From Pedobacter namyangjuensis (lineage in GTDB: Bacteria > Bacteroidota > Bacteroidia > Sphingobacteriales > Sphingobacteriaceae), in contig NZ_QMHQ01000002.1 in assembly GCF_003313325.1 (NCBI RefSeq), positions 806,001-870,000 on the forward strand: DNA of 64,000 nucleotides, read 5' to 3'. The position numbers and the translations under genes are program-made. This document shows, piece by piece, positions 34,406-43,009 of the stretch. The notes under the pieces were generated by a model. The model ran no database searches. It saw nothing but the letters and a program-made list of their open reading frames with translations, and was not told where the DNA came from. How positions within the stretch are numbered: the stretch's first letter is position 1; every line of letters starts with the position of its first letter.

Positions 34406-34826
34406 ATGAAAGTATTATACACGGCAGAGGCGACCGCAAACGGAGGCAGAAATGGCAATGTAAGAAGCGATAACGGAGTTTTGGACCTGCAGGTAAGCCC
34501 CGAAAGCAATGGGCGGTGCCAGCGATGATTACACTAATCCCGAACAGTTGTTCGCAGCAGGTTACGCAGCCTGTTTTGATAGTGCCCTAAACCATACCAT
34601 TCGTCTGGAAAAGGTAAAAACTGGTCGAACATCTGTTACTGCAAAAGTTTCAATTGGACCACTTGAGGGAGGCGTATTTGGACTGGCTGTGGAACTAGTG
34701 GTAAACATATCAGAAATATCCATTGAAGAAGCCAAGCGACTTACTGAACGGGCACATCAGGTATGTCCCTATTCCAATGCCACCAGAAATAATATCCAGG
34801 TGAGCCTTGTTACCACAAATAGCTAA
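34406..34826 (+). pseudogene. Ohr/OsmC-family peroxidase gene with a +1 frameshift
   Basis: The gene starts at 34406 (MKVLYTAEATANGGRNGNV) and reads correctly to SPESNG. It then shifts by one base between 34508 and 34517 and stops at 34526. The remainder is in the next frame from 34509: GGASDDYTNPEQLFAAGYAACFDSAL, then AHQVCPYSNATRNN. Both peroxidatic Cys motifs (AACF and VCPYS) are intact, so without the extra base it would be a normal Ohr of about 140 residues. Only one defect is seen, so a sequencing/assembly error or a recent mutation are both possible. It sits inside the HxlR-linked cluster, where an organic hydroperoxide reductase would fit. Confidence 0.8.
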
Positions 34827-34883
34827 GATTAGGGCTATGAACCTGAGCTGAATCATTATATATAGAATTTAAAAGAATTAAAT

Positions 34884-35786
34884 ATGGAAAAGCAAAATCC
34901 TACGGTGCTCATCCTAGGTGCCAGCGGAACAATCGGTAGTAAACTCGCAAAAGAGCTCGAAGACCAACCTGTTGATATCCGTATCACTTCCCGTAGGCAG
35001 AACGAAGTTGAGCAACTTTGCAGCGAAGGAAAAGACTGCAAGTTTCTAGACCTCGATGATCCAACGACTTTTGCGCTTGCCCTTGCCGGAGTGGATCGAA
35101 TCTTTCTATTGACCGGTTATACCGTGGGTATGCTCACCCAGAGTAAAACTTTAGTGGATGCGGCTAAAAAAGCGGGCGTTGGCCATATCGTACATGTTGG
35201 GGTATTCGCTGAATGGGATACAACTGATGCACATTTTGCATGGCACCAGATGATTGAAAAATACATTGAAACGAGTGGCATGGCATGGACACACCTGCAT
35301 CCGAATATGTTCATGGAAGCCCTTACAGGAGCTTACCTCCCTAAGAACCTTACTTTCACCACCTATTGGGAAGATCGAAGGGTGGGCTACATTGCCGCCA
35401 GTGACATTGCGGCTGTTGCGGCAAAAGTTCTTGTAGATGGCCCTGATAGGCATGCTGGTAAAGATTATTGGTTGAGTGTTGAAAGCTATAGTGGAAAGGA
35501 AATCGCCCAATTGATGAGTGAGATAACTGGATTAGAAATCATATCTGACGAAAAAGGCCTTGAAGAATTCAAGCAATTGATTGAAGCGTGGATAGCGGAA
35601 GGTGCGGACCGTTGGTACGCCAGCGCCAACATTGAATTTGTCAAGCAAATGCTCGATGCAAGGATGTCCTATATGTCGATGGTACAGAATGATATACCAT
35701 ACATATTGGGAAGGCCAGCGAAAACAGTTAGGGAGTTTTTAGCTGAAAACAAAGAGCTGCTTATAGCCTCGGCCAACCACAAATAA
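34884..35786 (+). CDS. NmrA-like NAD(P)-binding oxidoreductase
   Basis: 300 residues, an atypical SDR of the NmrA/quinone-oxidoreductase (QorB-like) group. The glycine motif LGASGTIGSKLAKEL (11-25), the VDAAKKAGVGHIVHVGVFAEW strand and the substrate region HLHPNMFMEALTGAYLPKN are family marks. It lacks the catalytic YxxxK of classical SDRs, as expected. Likely an NADPH-binding redox sensor or quinone reductase. It is the last gene of the HxlR-linked cluster, followed by a hairpin at 35797. Confidence 0.87.
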   Translation: MEKQNPTVLILGASGTIGSKLAKELEDQPVDIRITSRRQNEVEQLCSEGKDCKFLDLDDPTTFALALAGVDRIFLLTGYTVGMLTQSKTLVDAAKKAGVGHIVHVGVFAEWDTTDAHFAWHQMIEKYIETSGMAWTHLHPNMFMEALTGAYLPKNLTFTTYWEDRRVGYIAASDIAAVAAKVLVDGPDRHAGKDYWLSVESYSGKEIAQLMSEITGLEIISDEKGLEEFKQLIEAWIAEGADRWYASANIEFVKQMLDARMSYMSMVQNDIPYILGRPAKTVREFLAENKELLIASANHK

Positions 35787-35796
35787 ATGCATTCCC

Positions 35797-35824
35797 GCTC
35801 ACGGGCTAATCTTTGCCTGTGAGC
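35797..35824 (+). terminator. Probable terminator of HxlR-linked cluster
   Basis: GCTCAC-G-GGC, loop of 8, GCC-T-GTGAGC: a 10-bp stem with one G/T position, 10 bp after the NmrA-like stop. There is no strong T-run, so efficiency is uncertain. Confidence 0.45.
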
Positions 35825-35996
35825 AGGTACTTAGTCAATCAGTATTCACTTTGATATTTCAGAAAAAAGTTCTCTATTGACCGTGCCCGACTTTCTGCAC
35901 AAAAAAAAACAAACTTGGTGGGTTAATAATTTACAATCAGCACTTTAACGCAAAACAATATTAATTGCAATATTCTCCACATCGGGGTCATCGAAG

Positions 35997-36278
35997 ATGC
36001 ATAATTCGAACCACTTTGTGGACGAATTGGTTGAATATTTGTGCTTCGATTGCCCTAACACCGCAAAGCCCCGAAACGTTGTACGTCATTTTATGGAAAC
36101 ACTTGAAGAAAAAATATTAAACTTTGAAAATTGGTCACAACCGTGGACATTTTACAAATTTGTATCCAACGACAAGACATTAAAAGAAAGTGAATTAAAT
36201 TTGTTCAACGAAATTTGGACAAAAGCAGGTGGCTTTGAATTATGGAATAAGTGTGACTTGATTTATTCTAGAATTTGA
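35997..36278 (+). CDS. Hypothetical protein, AT-rich
   Basis: 93 residues rich in Asn, Phe, Trp, Glu and Lys (for example LNFENWSQPWTFYKFVSNDK and ELNLFNEIWTKAGGFELWNK). No signal peptide or TM segment is seen, and I do not recognise the family. Base composition is markedly more AT-rich than neighbouring genes, which suggests recent acquisition. It stands alone between the redox cluster and the second lipoprotein module. Confidence 0.55.
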   Translation: MHNSNHFVDELVEYLCFDCPNTAKPRNVVRHFMETLEEKILNFENWSQPWTFYKFVSNDKTLKESELNLFNEIWTKAGGFELWNKCDLIYSRI

Positions 36279-36479
36279 CACCGACGAGTTAACCTAAGAA
36301 AAGCTTCCCGATGAAAAATATATGCTTAGGTTGATTAATGCATATACAAATATTAATATCACATTTTCAGAATTGACAATTGATTTATTATCAAGTAAAA
36401 GTTGTAGTTAGAAAAATAGTATAGCAGATTTTTTCTATCTTGGTTAGTAAATGACAGACATATGTTTACAAAAATAAAG

Positions 36480-36974
36480 ATGGGGAACCTGATAGCCCTT
36501 TCCCTATTGCTATACGCATTGTTAGCATTCAATTCCTGCGAAAAACAAGACAGGTCAAATGACAGGTTCGTGTGCAACGTAAACGGAAAAACCTGGAAGC
36601 CTGCCAATTCGGATCTCAAATATGGTCGCGACGTGAGCGCACACCTGATCGATGAGGGAAAAACATTTTATCTGGACGCTTACCAGGAAGTGACCAGACA
36701 GACCGTATCATTATCTATAATGCTTGATCGTGAAGTATCTCCAGGAATATACACATTGGAAGCTGGCAAGCAGACAGCGGAATTCATGGATGCAGGCAAA
36801 GGGCTAAAATTCAAGACGCAGATCGGCTCCACTGGTACCCTTGAAATCCTAAAGCTGGACAAAGCAACAAATACGGTACAGGGCAGGTTTAGTTTTATTG
36901 CCAAAGAGCAATCGACAGCCGCCACCGCAGATATCACCAATGGCAACTTCAAACTACAGTATACCAACTACTGA
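36480..36974 (+). CDS. DUF6252-like lipoprotein (duplicated module, copy 2 gene A)
   Basis: 164 residues from the ATG at 36480 (MGNLIALSLLLYALLAFNSC, lipidated Cys 20). It is a close paralogue of the gene at 23528, with 29 differences in 164 positions and no gaps. The regions before the starts are also alike (TATCTTGG here, TACCTTGG there, followed by TTA and the ATGTTTACAAAAA segment), so promoter and gene were copied together. The TA-[CT]-CTTGG is a plausible -7 element. Function unknown; outer or periplasmic lipoprotein. Confidence 0.8.
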   Translation: MGNLIALSLLLYALLAFNSCEKQDRSNDRFVCNVNGKTWKPANSDLKYGRDVSAHLIDEGKTFYLDAYQEVTRQTVSLSIMLDREVSPGIYTLEAGKQTAEFMDAGKGLKFKTQIGSTGTLEILKLDKATNTVQGRFSFIAKEQSTAATADITNGNFKLQYTNY

Positions 36975-37034
36975 TACCGATAAAGCAATTGTATTGCAAA
37001 TCTACCTATGATGCTCATCGTCGGTTTTCAGCAC

Positions 37035-37070
37035 GCCGAAGATCTACCGGATCTAAAACCCGGAGAATAA
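37035..37070 (+). pseudogene. 3' remnant of the small acidic gene (module copy 2)
   Basis: The codons reading AEDLPDLKPGE followed by TAA correspond to the end of the intact acidic protein at 25226 (SEDFPNLKTEE, then stop). Only this tail is left, between lipoprotein genes A and B, which is the order seen in copy 1. It marks a deletion that removed the secreted-protein gene and most of the acidic gene. Confidence 0.6.
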
Positions 37071-37244
37071 TGATGTTGAGCTCCTGCCCAACTCATTTTT
37101 TGCCATGGATCGATTGGTTTCCTAGCTTCAGACTATTAAGCATAAAGTCCTTCTTGCTCAGTATAACCAAGACTCGTTAAAAGACGCTTAAAAAGCTTTT
37201 CCGAGAACAATTCGTGCAAATCCATGTTTGTAGGACTAGATATC

Positions 37245-37646
37245 ATGAAAAGAATCCTATCCTACCTCTTCCTGCTTGCTGTATTAGCTACAGCCTGTAA
37301 AAAAGAGGGCGAGGCAAACAAAGACCCACTTTACAAAAGATGGTTCGTTTACAAAATCGAAAAACACTACACCGACAAATCCGGCAATGCGGACCGGAAT
37401 TTCAAATCCTGGTCGAACATCATAGACGATAGGGAAATGTTCTTCGAATTTAGTCGACAAGGCCAATTTTTGACTTACCAGGGAATGGGGAGTTATACGC
37501 GAACCGGCCCAACAATCACCTACACGATTGCCGAAGATGCCGGGCACTACCAATACCAATTACGAGAGAATTGTTTAGTGCTTTCGTTCGTCGTGGAAAA
37601 GACAAGCTACAATGAGCATGTAACCCTTGAGATGAGGCCGTTCTAG
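37245..37646 (+). CDS. Small lipoprotein (module copy 2 gene B)
   Basis: 133 residues from the ATG at 37245 (MKRILSYLFLLAVLATAC, lipidated Cys 18); the upstream ATG at 37224 adds a non-signal-like heptapeptide. The mature part (DPLYKRWFVYKIEKHYTDKSG, FFEFSRQGQFLTYQG, VTLEMRPF) is a beta-rich lipocalin-like domain of about 110 residues, a fold often seen in Bacteroidota lipoproteins. Its homologue at 25847 is a pseudogene, so this is the only working copy in the window. Confidence 0.75.
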   Translation: MKRILSYLFLLAVLATACKKEGEANKDPLYKRWFVYKIEKHYTDKSGNADRNFKSWSNIIDDREMFFEFSRQGQFLTYQGMGSYTRTGPTITYTIAEDAGHYQYQLRENCLVLSFVVEKTSYNEHVTLEMRPF

Positions 37647-37760
37647 CTTATTAGTTATCCTTTGGTCTTCCCTGAACTAAACAAATCGAAAATCTTAAAT
37701 GATATTCTTTGCCGGCATTACACCACGTAATTGATTAGTGCAATGGGCTATTGGAGGAAG

Positions 37761-37922
37761 CTAACCTTCCAGCATGGTATATATATGTTCAAGCTCCTCT
37801 CCCAGCTCCAAATGAATCGAAAGCAATCTTTGCACTTCATCAAACTCCTTGCCTTCCAGCTCGCCGCTGGCATAGCGCTCAAGCATACCGCTCTTTATAT
37901 ATTTTTGTGCATCAAATTCCAT
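37761..37922 (-). CDS. 53-residue protein resembling an anti-sigma-factor N-terminus
   Basis: ATG (complement of 37920-37922) to TAG. The product begins MEFDAQKYIKSGMLERYASGELEGKEF in form, that is Y-I-x-S-G-x-L-x-x-Y-x-x-G-E-L followed by an acidic helix. This is the opening of Bacteroidota anti-sigma/zinc-finger-like proteins (YIESGILELYVLGELS type). It is shorter than those (about 250 residues), with no TM segment, and stops after IYTMLEG. It may be a stand-alone small regulator or a truncated gene. No ECF sigma gene is adjacent. Confidence 0.55.
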   Translation of the reverse strand: MEFDAQKYIKSGMLERYASGELEGKEFDEVQRLLSIHLELGEELEHIYTMLEG

Positions 37923-38339
37923 CGAAATTTTTTTACCGCAAACCGGATATTCGGTTTAAATAGATTGGTAAAGTAAGTCATAATAAACCCGGCAATGCCA
38001 TAATCGTAAGTAAGATTTGTCACAAACAAGCAACGATTAAATAATAAGCGCTTCATAATCAATACGTTATTAAATTAAAAGATAGTATATCTTCACCTAT
38101 TCTGTAATGCCAATTTTAATTTAATTCATGGTTATTTTGTTTTTCAGAGCAATTTGGTTAACATTTTATGCTGGGCTTTCAAGAATAACCATACCAGCTG
38201 TCCTGCTATTGTAACCTAAGCAAAAGAACCATCCAGGAAATAGCGCAAAATTATACTGCGGGCAATTTCATCAAACATAGACTTATCAATAACCATAGCC
38301 ATTTTGTGGGATGATGGCAATTGGACAAATAGTATTATC
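37923..38339. other. Intergenic region
   Basis: 417 AT-rich bases between the anti-sigma-like small gene and a small membrane protein gene, both on the minus strand. No gene or strong hairpin recognised. Confidence 0.4.
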
Positions 38340-38564
38340 CTAATCACATTTTTTCTCGGTGTTATTAACTTTTTCACGCGCTTCGGAAATATAGCTGTAA
38401 GGACTTCTAAAGAAAAAGATGATTAGGAAAAAAACTACAAACATGATTGCCATTATTGCCCAGTGTATTTCTTTTTTCGATTCAAAAAAATAAAATACGG
38501 AGAAACATAACGTTGCTGTTATGAGCGACACCAGGAAATTGCGGAAAGTAATTTTCTTTTTCAT
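38340..38564 (-). CDS. Small two-TM membrane protein
   Basis: 74 residues from the ATG at 38564 (MKKKITFRNFLVSL); seven earlier codons are possible but less likely. Two hydrophobic segments (about 8-26 and 34-53, WAIMAIMFVVFFLIIFFF) are separated by a short polar loop, and a charged C-terminal tail follows. Family not recognised. Confidence 0.6.
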   Translation of the reverse strand: MKKKITFRNFLVSLITATLCFSVFYFFESKKEIHWAIMAIMFVVFFLIIFFFRSPYSYISEAREKVNNTEKKCD

Positions 38565-38834
38565 AAATATTGCCTGAATTCTCAACGTCAGCTACCCTCC
38601 AAGAGGTTCGGATTTGTAGTTTAAAAATCTTTAAACACAGAACTTGATTAAGATCGTCATACTAGGCAACGGACAAAGTCGCAGGTTTGTTTCGACCGCG
38701 TCACATCCGCTGCAAATGCTGATGCAGGTTCAGGAATGGATTTCGGAAACAGTTTATCTCAAACGAGCAAAAAAGGCCATACACGGTAATTTTAGGGCGC
38801 TATGCAAAACCTAGCTTGGCAATACTAGCTATCA

Positions 38835-41777
38835 CTAGGCCATGATTGGGTTATCCGCAATGGGAAGCTTGGCAAACTTCTGTACCTCGATGCTGGGAAA
38901 CCCAAAGTCCTCGACCACCCTGCCCTCGATCAGATAGCAACCTGCACCGCGAAAGGGATAGGAAGGGGCCGAGTTTGGAAAATGCGTAGTATCAAAGAAA
39001 TTTCCTTCGGTGTCCAAAAAGGTGCCGAACCACATCTTTTTATTGTTTTTGGTATATACCGTTTTTTCTGTGACGTAAAGGCCCACCATACGTACCGAGG
39101 TGCCGACAAACATCGGCAATTGCTTTGCCGTTGCGGCACCACGGTACCGTGTTTTAAGCAGGTCGAACATCGAAAGCGACAGCGGAAATCCCAGCAGTTC
39201 CAGTTCATGGTAGGCATCTTCCAAAGCGGTACCTGTCAGTTCGGGCATGGCGTAACTTTTATGCTCAACTGCAAAAAGCTCGGCATGGCTGCTTGGTTTT
39301 ACCTTTGAGCCAAGCAGCAGATGCACTTCCCACAGCAGTTCCTTTTTGCTCCTTCCGGTAAACCTCAGTGCACCAACACGGATCAGGATGATGCACTGTT
39401 CCAAGGTAATGCCCACGCGTTTGACAAAATCTTCCAAAGAAGCAAAGTGTCCGTTGAAGCGCCGTTGCTCGGTAATGAGCTCGATGTACTTTGCTTCAAA
39501 CCCCTGTATCCCGATAAAGCCCAAATAGGCATCATCGCCAAAGATGGCCACCACCCCAAAACTACGGTTTACGCAGGGCAGGTGCACCTTGGCCCCAGCC
39601 TTTGCAAGTTCATGCACATACAGCCACCTGGAATAAAAACCTCCGTAGTTGTTCAGTACCGCCACCATAAACTCCCTGGGGTGATAGGTCTTCAGATACA
39701 AACTTTGGTAGCTCTCCACGGCAAAGGAAGCAGAGTGCGCCTTGGAAAAACTGTAGCCCGCAAAACTGGAAACCTGGCGCCAAACTTCCGAAACGATCTC
39801 CTTTGGCCTGCCCAGACCCTCGGCCAGTTCGAAGAACCGTTCCACCAGACGATCAAATTCCTTTTTGGAGCGGTATTTCCCGCTCATCCCGCGGCGAAGT
39901 ATATCCGCATCGGTTCCGTCCATCCCCGCAAAATGGATGCAGATCTTGATCACGTCTTCCTGATAGACCATGACACCATAAGTCTCCTTCAGCCGCTCTT
40001 CCATCACAGGGTGCAGGTACACGACTTTTTCAGGCGCATGAAAACTCTCGATATAGGTTTTCATCATCCCAGAACTGGCAACCCCGGGCCTGATGATCGA
40101 GCTTGCTGCAACCAGGTTAAGATAGTTGTCGCAGGTCAGCTTGGTCAACAGCTGCCGCATGGCTGGCGATTCGATATAGAAACAGCCAATGGTATTGCCC
40201 ACCTTCAGCCTTGCGTTCAGGTTCGGATCTTTCATAAAATCCTTTACCTTATGGATATCGATCTTGAGGTTCTGGTTCTGTTCCACCAGCCGTACGGCTT
40301 CCTTGATATGTCCGATGCCCCTTTGCGAGAGGATATCGTATTTATCGTAGCCGATCTTCTCCGCTTCGTACATGTCCCACTGCACGGTAGGCATTCCCTT
40401 TGGAGGCAGATCCAAAGCGGTATAATAGGTTATCGGCTCTTCCGAAATCAGTACCCCGCCCGCGTGGATGCTCCTTTGGTTGGGCATATCCTGCATCAGG
40501 CTATAGATGGCCATTATTTTTTTGAAAGTGGAATTGTCCCTGTTGATAGCAGCCCTACTGGGATCGGTAAAGCCATCGATCTCTGATTTCGGCAGCCCCA
40601 TTACCTTCCCTATTTCCCGGATGACCGAGCGATCCTTAAAGGTTGACATCGTACCCAGTAGCGCCGTATGTTCCCTTCCGTAGCGCTTAAAGATATAATC
40701 CTGCACGTCTTCCCTTTCGTCCCAGGAAAAATCAAGGTCGAAATCCGGCGGCGAGGTACGTTCCGCATTCAGGAAACGCTCGAAATAAAGGTCAAGTTCG
40801 ATCGGATCGACATCGGTAATGCACAAACAGTAGGCAACGGTCGAATTAGCGCCTGAGCCCCTGCCGACATGGTTATAGCCCTGGTCCTTGGCATAACGGA
40901 TGATGTCCCAGGTAATTAGAAAGTAGGCGCAAAAGTCCAGATCCACAATCACCTTCAGCTCCTGCCTCACCTTGGCCAAAGCCTCCTTGTTCTTGTTTCC
41001 GTAACGGTAGACCATTCCCTTCATCGCCAGTTTTTCCAGCAGCGCCTTATCGTCCTTTTTCGAGCCCGTAAAGGTTTTACGGTTCAAATTGATCCTGCCC
41101 AACGGATAATCCATCAGGCAGTCATTCATCATTGCCCGGGTATTGTCCAGAATAAAACTGTGCTTGGCAAACCTGGCCTCCATTTCCCCAGCCTTTAAAA
41201 AGCTGTCGGTCGGCCTGCATTTTTCCATCGGCCCTACCATGGTCAGTAGGGTATTTAGATCAATTCCCCGAAGGTATTCGTGCAGACGGTACTCGATCCT
41301 ATCCGCCACAAAAACCGGCTGCAGGGCAACTAGCTTAGATTTAATTAATGAAATATCGATAGCGAACAGTTCATGCAGCTGGGAGAAATGGATTCCCAGG
41401 TACTCGTTTGAACGCAGTTCGCCCAAATAGCCGAAAGGGTAAATCACCTTGGCATCAGAAAAGGCCGGAGCCCTATCTGGAAGTTCCAGCTGCTCGAGGT
41501 TATGGTAGGTCAGAAAGTCGTTAAGTTCCTTCATGCCCTCCCTGTTGCGGGCAATGCCGATGAACAGCAATTTTTTATCCCGCCGAAATTCGATGCCCGC
41601 GATCGGCTTTAGGCCGTTATCGCTGCACTCGCGAAAAAACTCCATCACACCTGTAGAGTTATTGACATCGGTCAGCGCAAGTTGGGTGATGCCATGGCCG
41701 ATGGCCTCTGATACAATTTTTTCAATGGACATCGTACCATAACGCAGGCTGTACCGGGAGTGGACATTGATATACAT
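38835..41777 (-). CDS. DnaE-type error-prone DNA polymerase III alpha subunit
   Basis: 980 residues. The N-terminal PHP domain has a changed first motif (INVHSRYSLRYG, where replicative enzymes have H-x-H-S), so metal-dependent proofreading is doubtful. The catalytic palm has PDFDLDFSWDERE. Later come the finger region with RGSGANSTVAYCLCITDVDP, a helix-hairpin-helix part and an OB fold (VRMVGLYVTEKTVYTKNNKK). It is shorter than the roughly 1200-residue replicative alpha and lies 4 bp downstream of a Y-family polymerase. This is the DinB-DnaE damage-tolerance pair of Bacteroidota, comparable in logic to ImuB-DnaE2. Expected role: damage-induced translesion synthesis. Confidence 0.92.
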   Translation of the reverse strand: MYINVHSRYSLRYGTMSIEKIVSEAIGHGITQLALTDVNNSTGVMEFFRECSDNGLKPIAGIEFRRDKKLLFIGIARNREGMKELNDFLTYHNLEQLELPDRAPAFSDAKVIYPFGYLGELRSNEYLGIHFSQLHELFAIDISLIKSKLVALQPVFVADRIEYRLHEYLRGIDLNTLLTMVGPMEKCRPTDSFLKAGEMEARFAKHSFILDNTRAMMNDCLMDYPLGRINLNRKTFTGSKKDDKALLEKLAMKGMVYRYGNKNKEALAKVRQELKVIVDLDFCAYFLITWDIIRYAKDQGYNHVGRGSGANSTVAYCLCITDVDPIELDLYFERFLNAERTSPPDFDLDFSWDEREDVQDYIFKRYGREHTALLGTMSTFKDRSVIREIGKVMGLPKSEIDGFTDPSRAAINRDNSTFKKIMAIYSLMQDMPNQRSIHAGGVLISEEPITYYTALDLPPKGMPTVQWDMYEAEKIGYDKYDILSQRGIGHIKEAVRLVEQNQNLKIDIHKVKDFMKDPNLNARLKVGNTIGCFYIESPAMRQLLTKLTCDNYLNLVAASSIIRPGVASSGMMKTYIESFHAPEKVVYLHPVMEERLKETYGVMVYQEDVIKICIHFAGMDGTDADILRRGMSGKYRSKKEFDRLVERFFELAEGLGRPKEIVSEVWRQVSSFAGYSFSKAHSASFAVESYQSLYLKTYHPREFMVAVLNNYGGFYSRWLYVHELAKAGAKVHLPCVNRSFGVVAIFGDDAYLGFIGIQGFEAKYIELITEQRRFNGHFASLEDFVKRVGITLEQCIILIRVGALRFTGRSKKELLWEVHLLLGSKVKPSSHAELFAVEHKSYAMPELTGTALEDAYHELELLGFPLSLSMFDLLKTRYRGAATAKQLPMFVGTSVRMVGLYVTEKTVYTKNNKKMWFGTFLDTEGNFFDTTHFPNSAPSYPFRGAGCYLIEGRVVEDFGFPSIEVQKFAKLPIADNPIMA

Positions 41778-41781
41778 AGCC

Positions 41782-42939
41782 TTACATATTGAGGTTCAAG
41801 GTCGAGGCAAGTGCTATGGAATCCTGGCCGAAGCGTCTTCTGATCCTGTCCATTGCCTGGCACAGGGAATAGGCCTGCTTGGAAGAGGAATACATATCCA
41901 TCTGCTCAAAACCAGATACAAGGTGGGAAAAGCGCACGCCTACCAGCCGCAAAAGCATCCGTTTAGCATACAGTGATTTGAAAAGCTCCTTGGTCTTCAG
42001 CAGCAGCACCTTGTCCAGGGAAGTGTAAGGGATCATGGCCTGCTTGGTCACCGTCTCGAAATTGGAATAGCGGATCGTTACGGTCACGCAGGCGGTCAGT
42101 TTCTGCTTTTCCCGCAATTCAAAGCCCAGATCCATGACCATTGCGGTCAGCATTTGGTTGATCGCTTCCACGTCGATGGTATCCGCCTTAAAGGTACTTT
42201 GGGTTCCAATGCTCTTCTGTTCGGTATAAGGGACAACAGGCGAATGGTCTATGCCTTTTGCCTTGTTGAGCAGCACCAGTCCATTTTTTCCCAGCACCGA
42301 AACCATCATATCTGGATGTACCTGCGAAAGGTTGATGATCCTCCGAATGCCCATATCCGAGAGCTTGACAAAGGTCTTCTCCCCAAGACCCGGAATTTTT
42401 TTGATCGATAGCGGATTCAAAAAGGGAACCACCCCAGGTTGCTCTATGTTCAGCTCGCCGTTGGGCTTGCATTCATTGGTAGCCATCTTGGAAACGGTTT
42501 TATTCACCGAAAGGCCGAAGGAAATCGGCAGCCCGGTTTCCTTTATCACCGTTGCCCGCAGCTCGTGCGCATATTTCATTACTCCATGGAAACGGTCCAT
42601 TCCGGTCATATCGATATAATGCTCATCGATACTTGCCTTTTCAATCAATGGTACACGTTCACGAAGGATATCGGTAATCTCCAGCGAGGCCTTGGAGTAC
42701 TCGTCCATATTCCCGCGAACAAATACAGCATGCGGGCATAATAGTTTGGCCATCCTTGAGGGCATGGCAGAATGTATTCCAAACTTCCTGGCCTCGTAAC
42801 TGCACGAGGCCACCACCCCGCGATCGGAGCTACCTCCGATTATGACGGGCTTGCCGGCCAGGGATGGATCTTTGCGTACCTCAACGGACACAAAAAAAGC
42901 ATCCTGGTCCATATGGATGATGTGTTTATCGCCAGACAT
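41782..42939 (-). CDS. dinB: Y-family DNA polymerase (DinB/Pol IV-like)
   Basis: 385 residues. Catalytic carboxylates are intact: IHMDQDAFFVSVE (first Asp) and KASIDEHYIDMTG (S-x-D-E). Helix-hairpin-helix motifs (KKIPGLGEKTFVKLSDMGIR) and a little-finger domain follow. It differs from ImuB, which lacks the carboxylates, so this polymerase should be active. It is cotranscribed with the DnaE-type gene (stop and start 4 bp apart). A palindrome (42973-42987) placed directly upstream of the -7 element suggests a dedicated damage-responsive repressor. Confidence 0.93.
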   Translation of the reverse strand: MSGDKHIIHMDQDAFFVSVEVRKDPSLAGKPVIIGGSSDRGVVASCSYEARKFGIHSAMPSRMAKLLCPHAVFVRGNMDEYSKASLEITDILRERVPLIEKASIDEHYIDMTGMDRFHGVMKYAHELRATVIKETGLPISFGLSVNKTVSKMATNECKPNGELNIEQPGVVPFLNPLSIKKIPGLGEKTFVKLSDMGIRRIINLSQVHPDMMVSVLGKNGLVLLNKAKGIDHSPVVPYTEQKSIGTQSTFKADTIDVEAINQMLTAMVMDLGFELREKQKLTACVTVTIRYSNFETVTKQAMIPYTSLDKVLLLKTKELFKSLYAKRMLLRLVGVRFSHLVSGFEQMDMYSSSKQAYSLCQAMDRIRRRFGQDSIALASTLNLNM

Positions 42940-42963
42940 AATTTTAATAGTTGATTGGGATTA

Positions 42964-42992
42964 CAAATTTATACTAAATATATTAGTGTATT
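42964..42992 (-). promoter_or_regulatory. dinB promoter with palindromic operator
   Basis: On the minus strand the -7 element TAAATTTG (42964-42971) matches TAnnTTTG exactly. Immediately upstream is ACTAATATATTTAGT (42973-42987), an ACTAA/TTAGT repeat. A third ACTAA half-site lies at 43004-43008. A TTG at about -33 is 23 bp from the -7 box. Repressor binding here would block the promoter; the repressor (LexA-like or other) is unknown. Confidence 0.5.
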
Positions 42993-43009
42993 ATCAACAA
43001 AATACTAAC

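Noticed and set aside
39321..40586. 421-codon + strand frame
   Set aside because: It lies fully antisense to the DnaE-type polymerase gene, whose catalytic motifs are clear.
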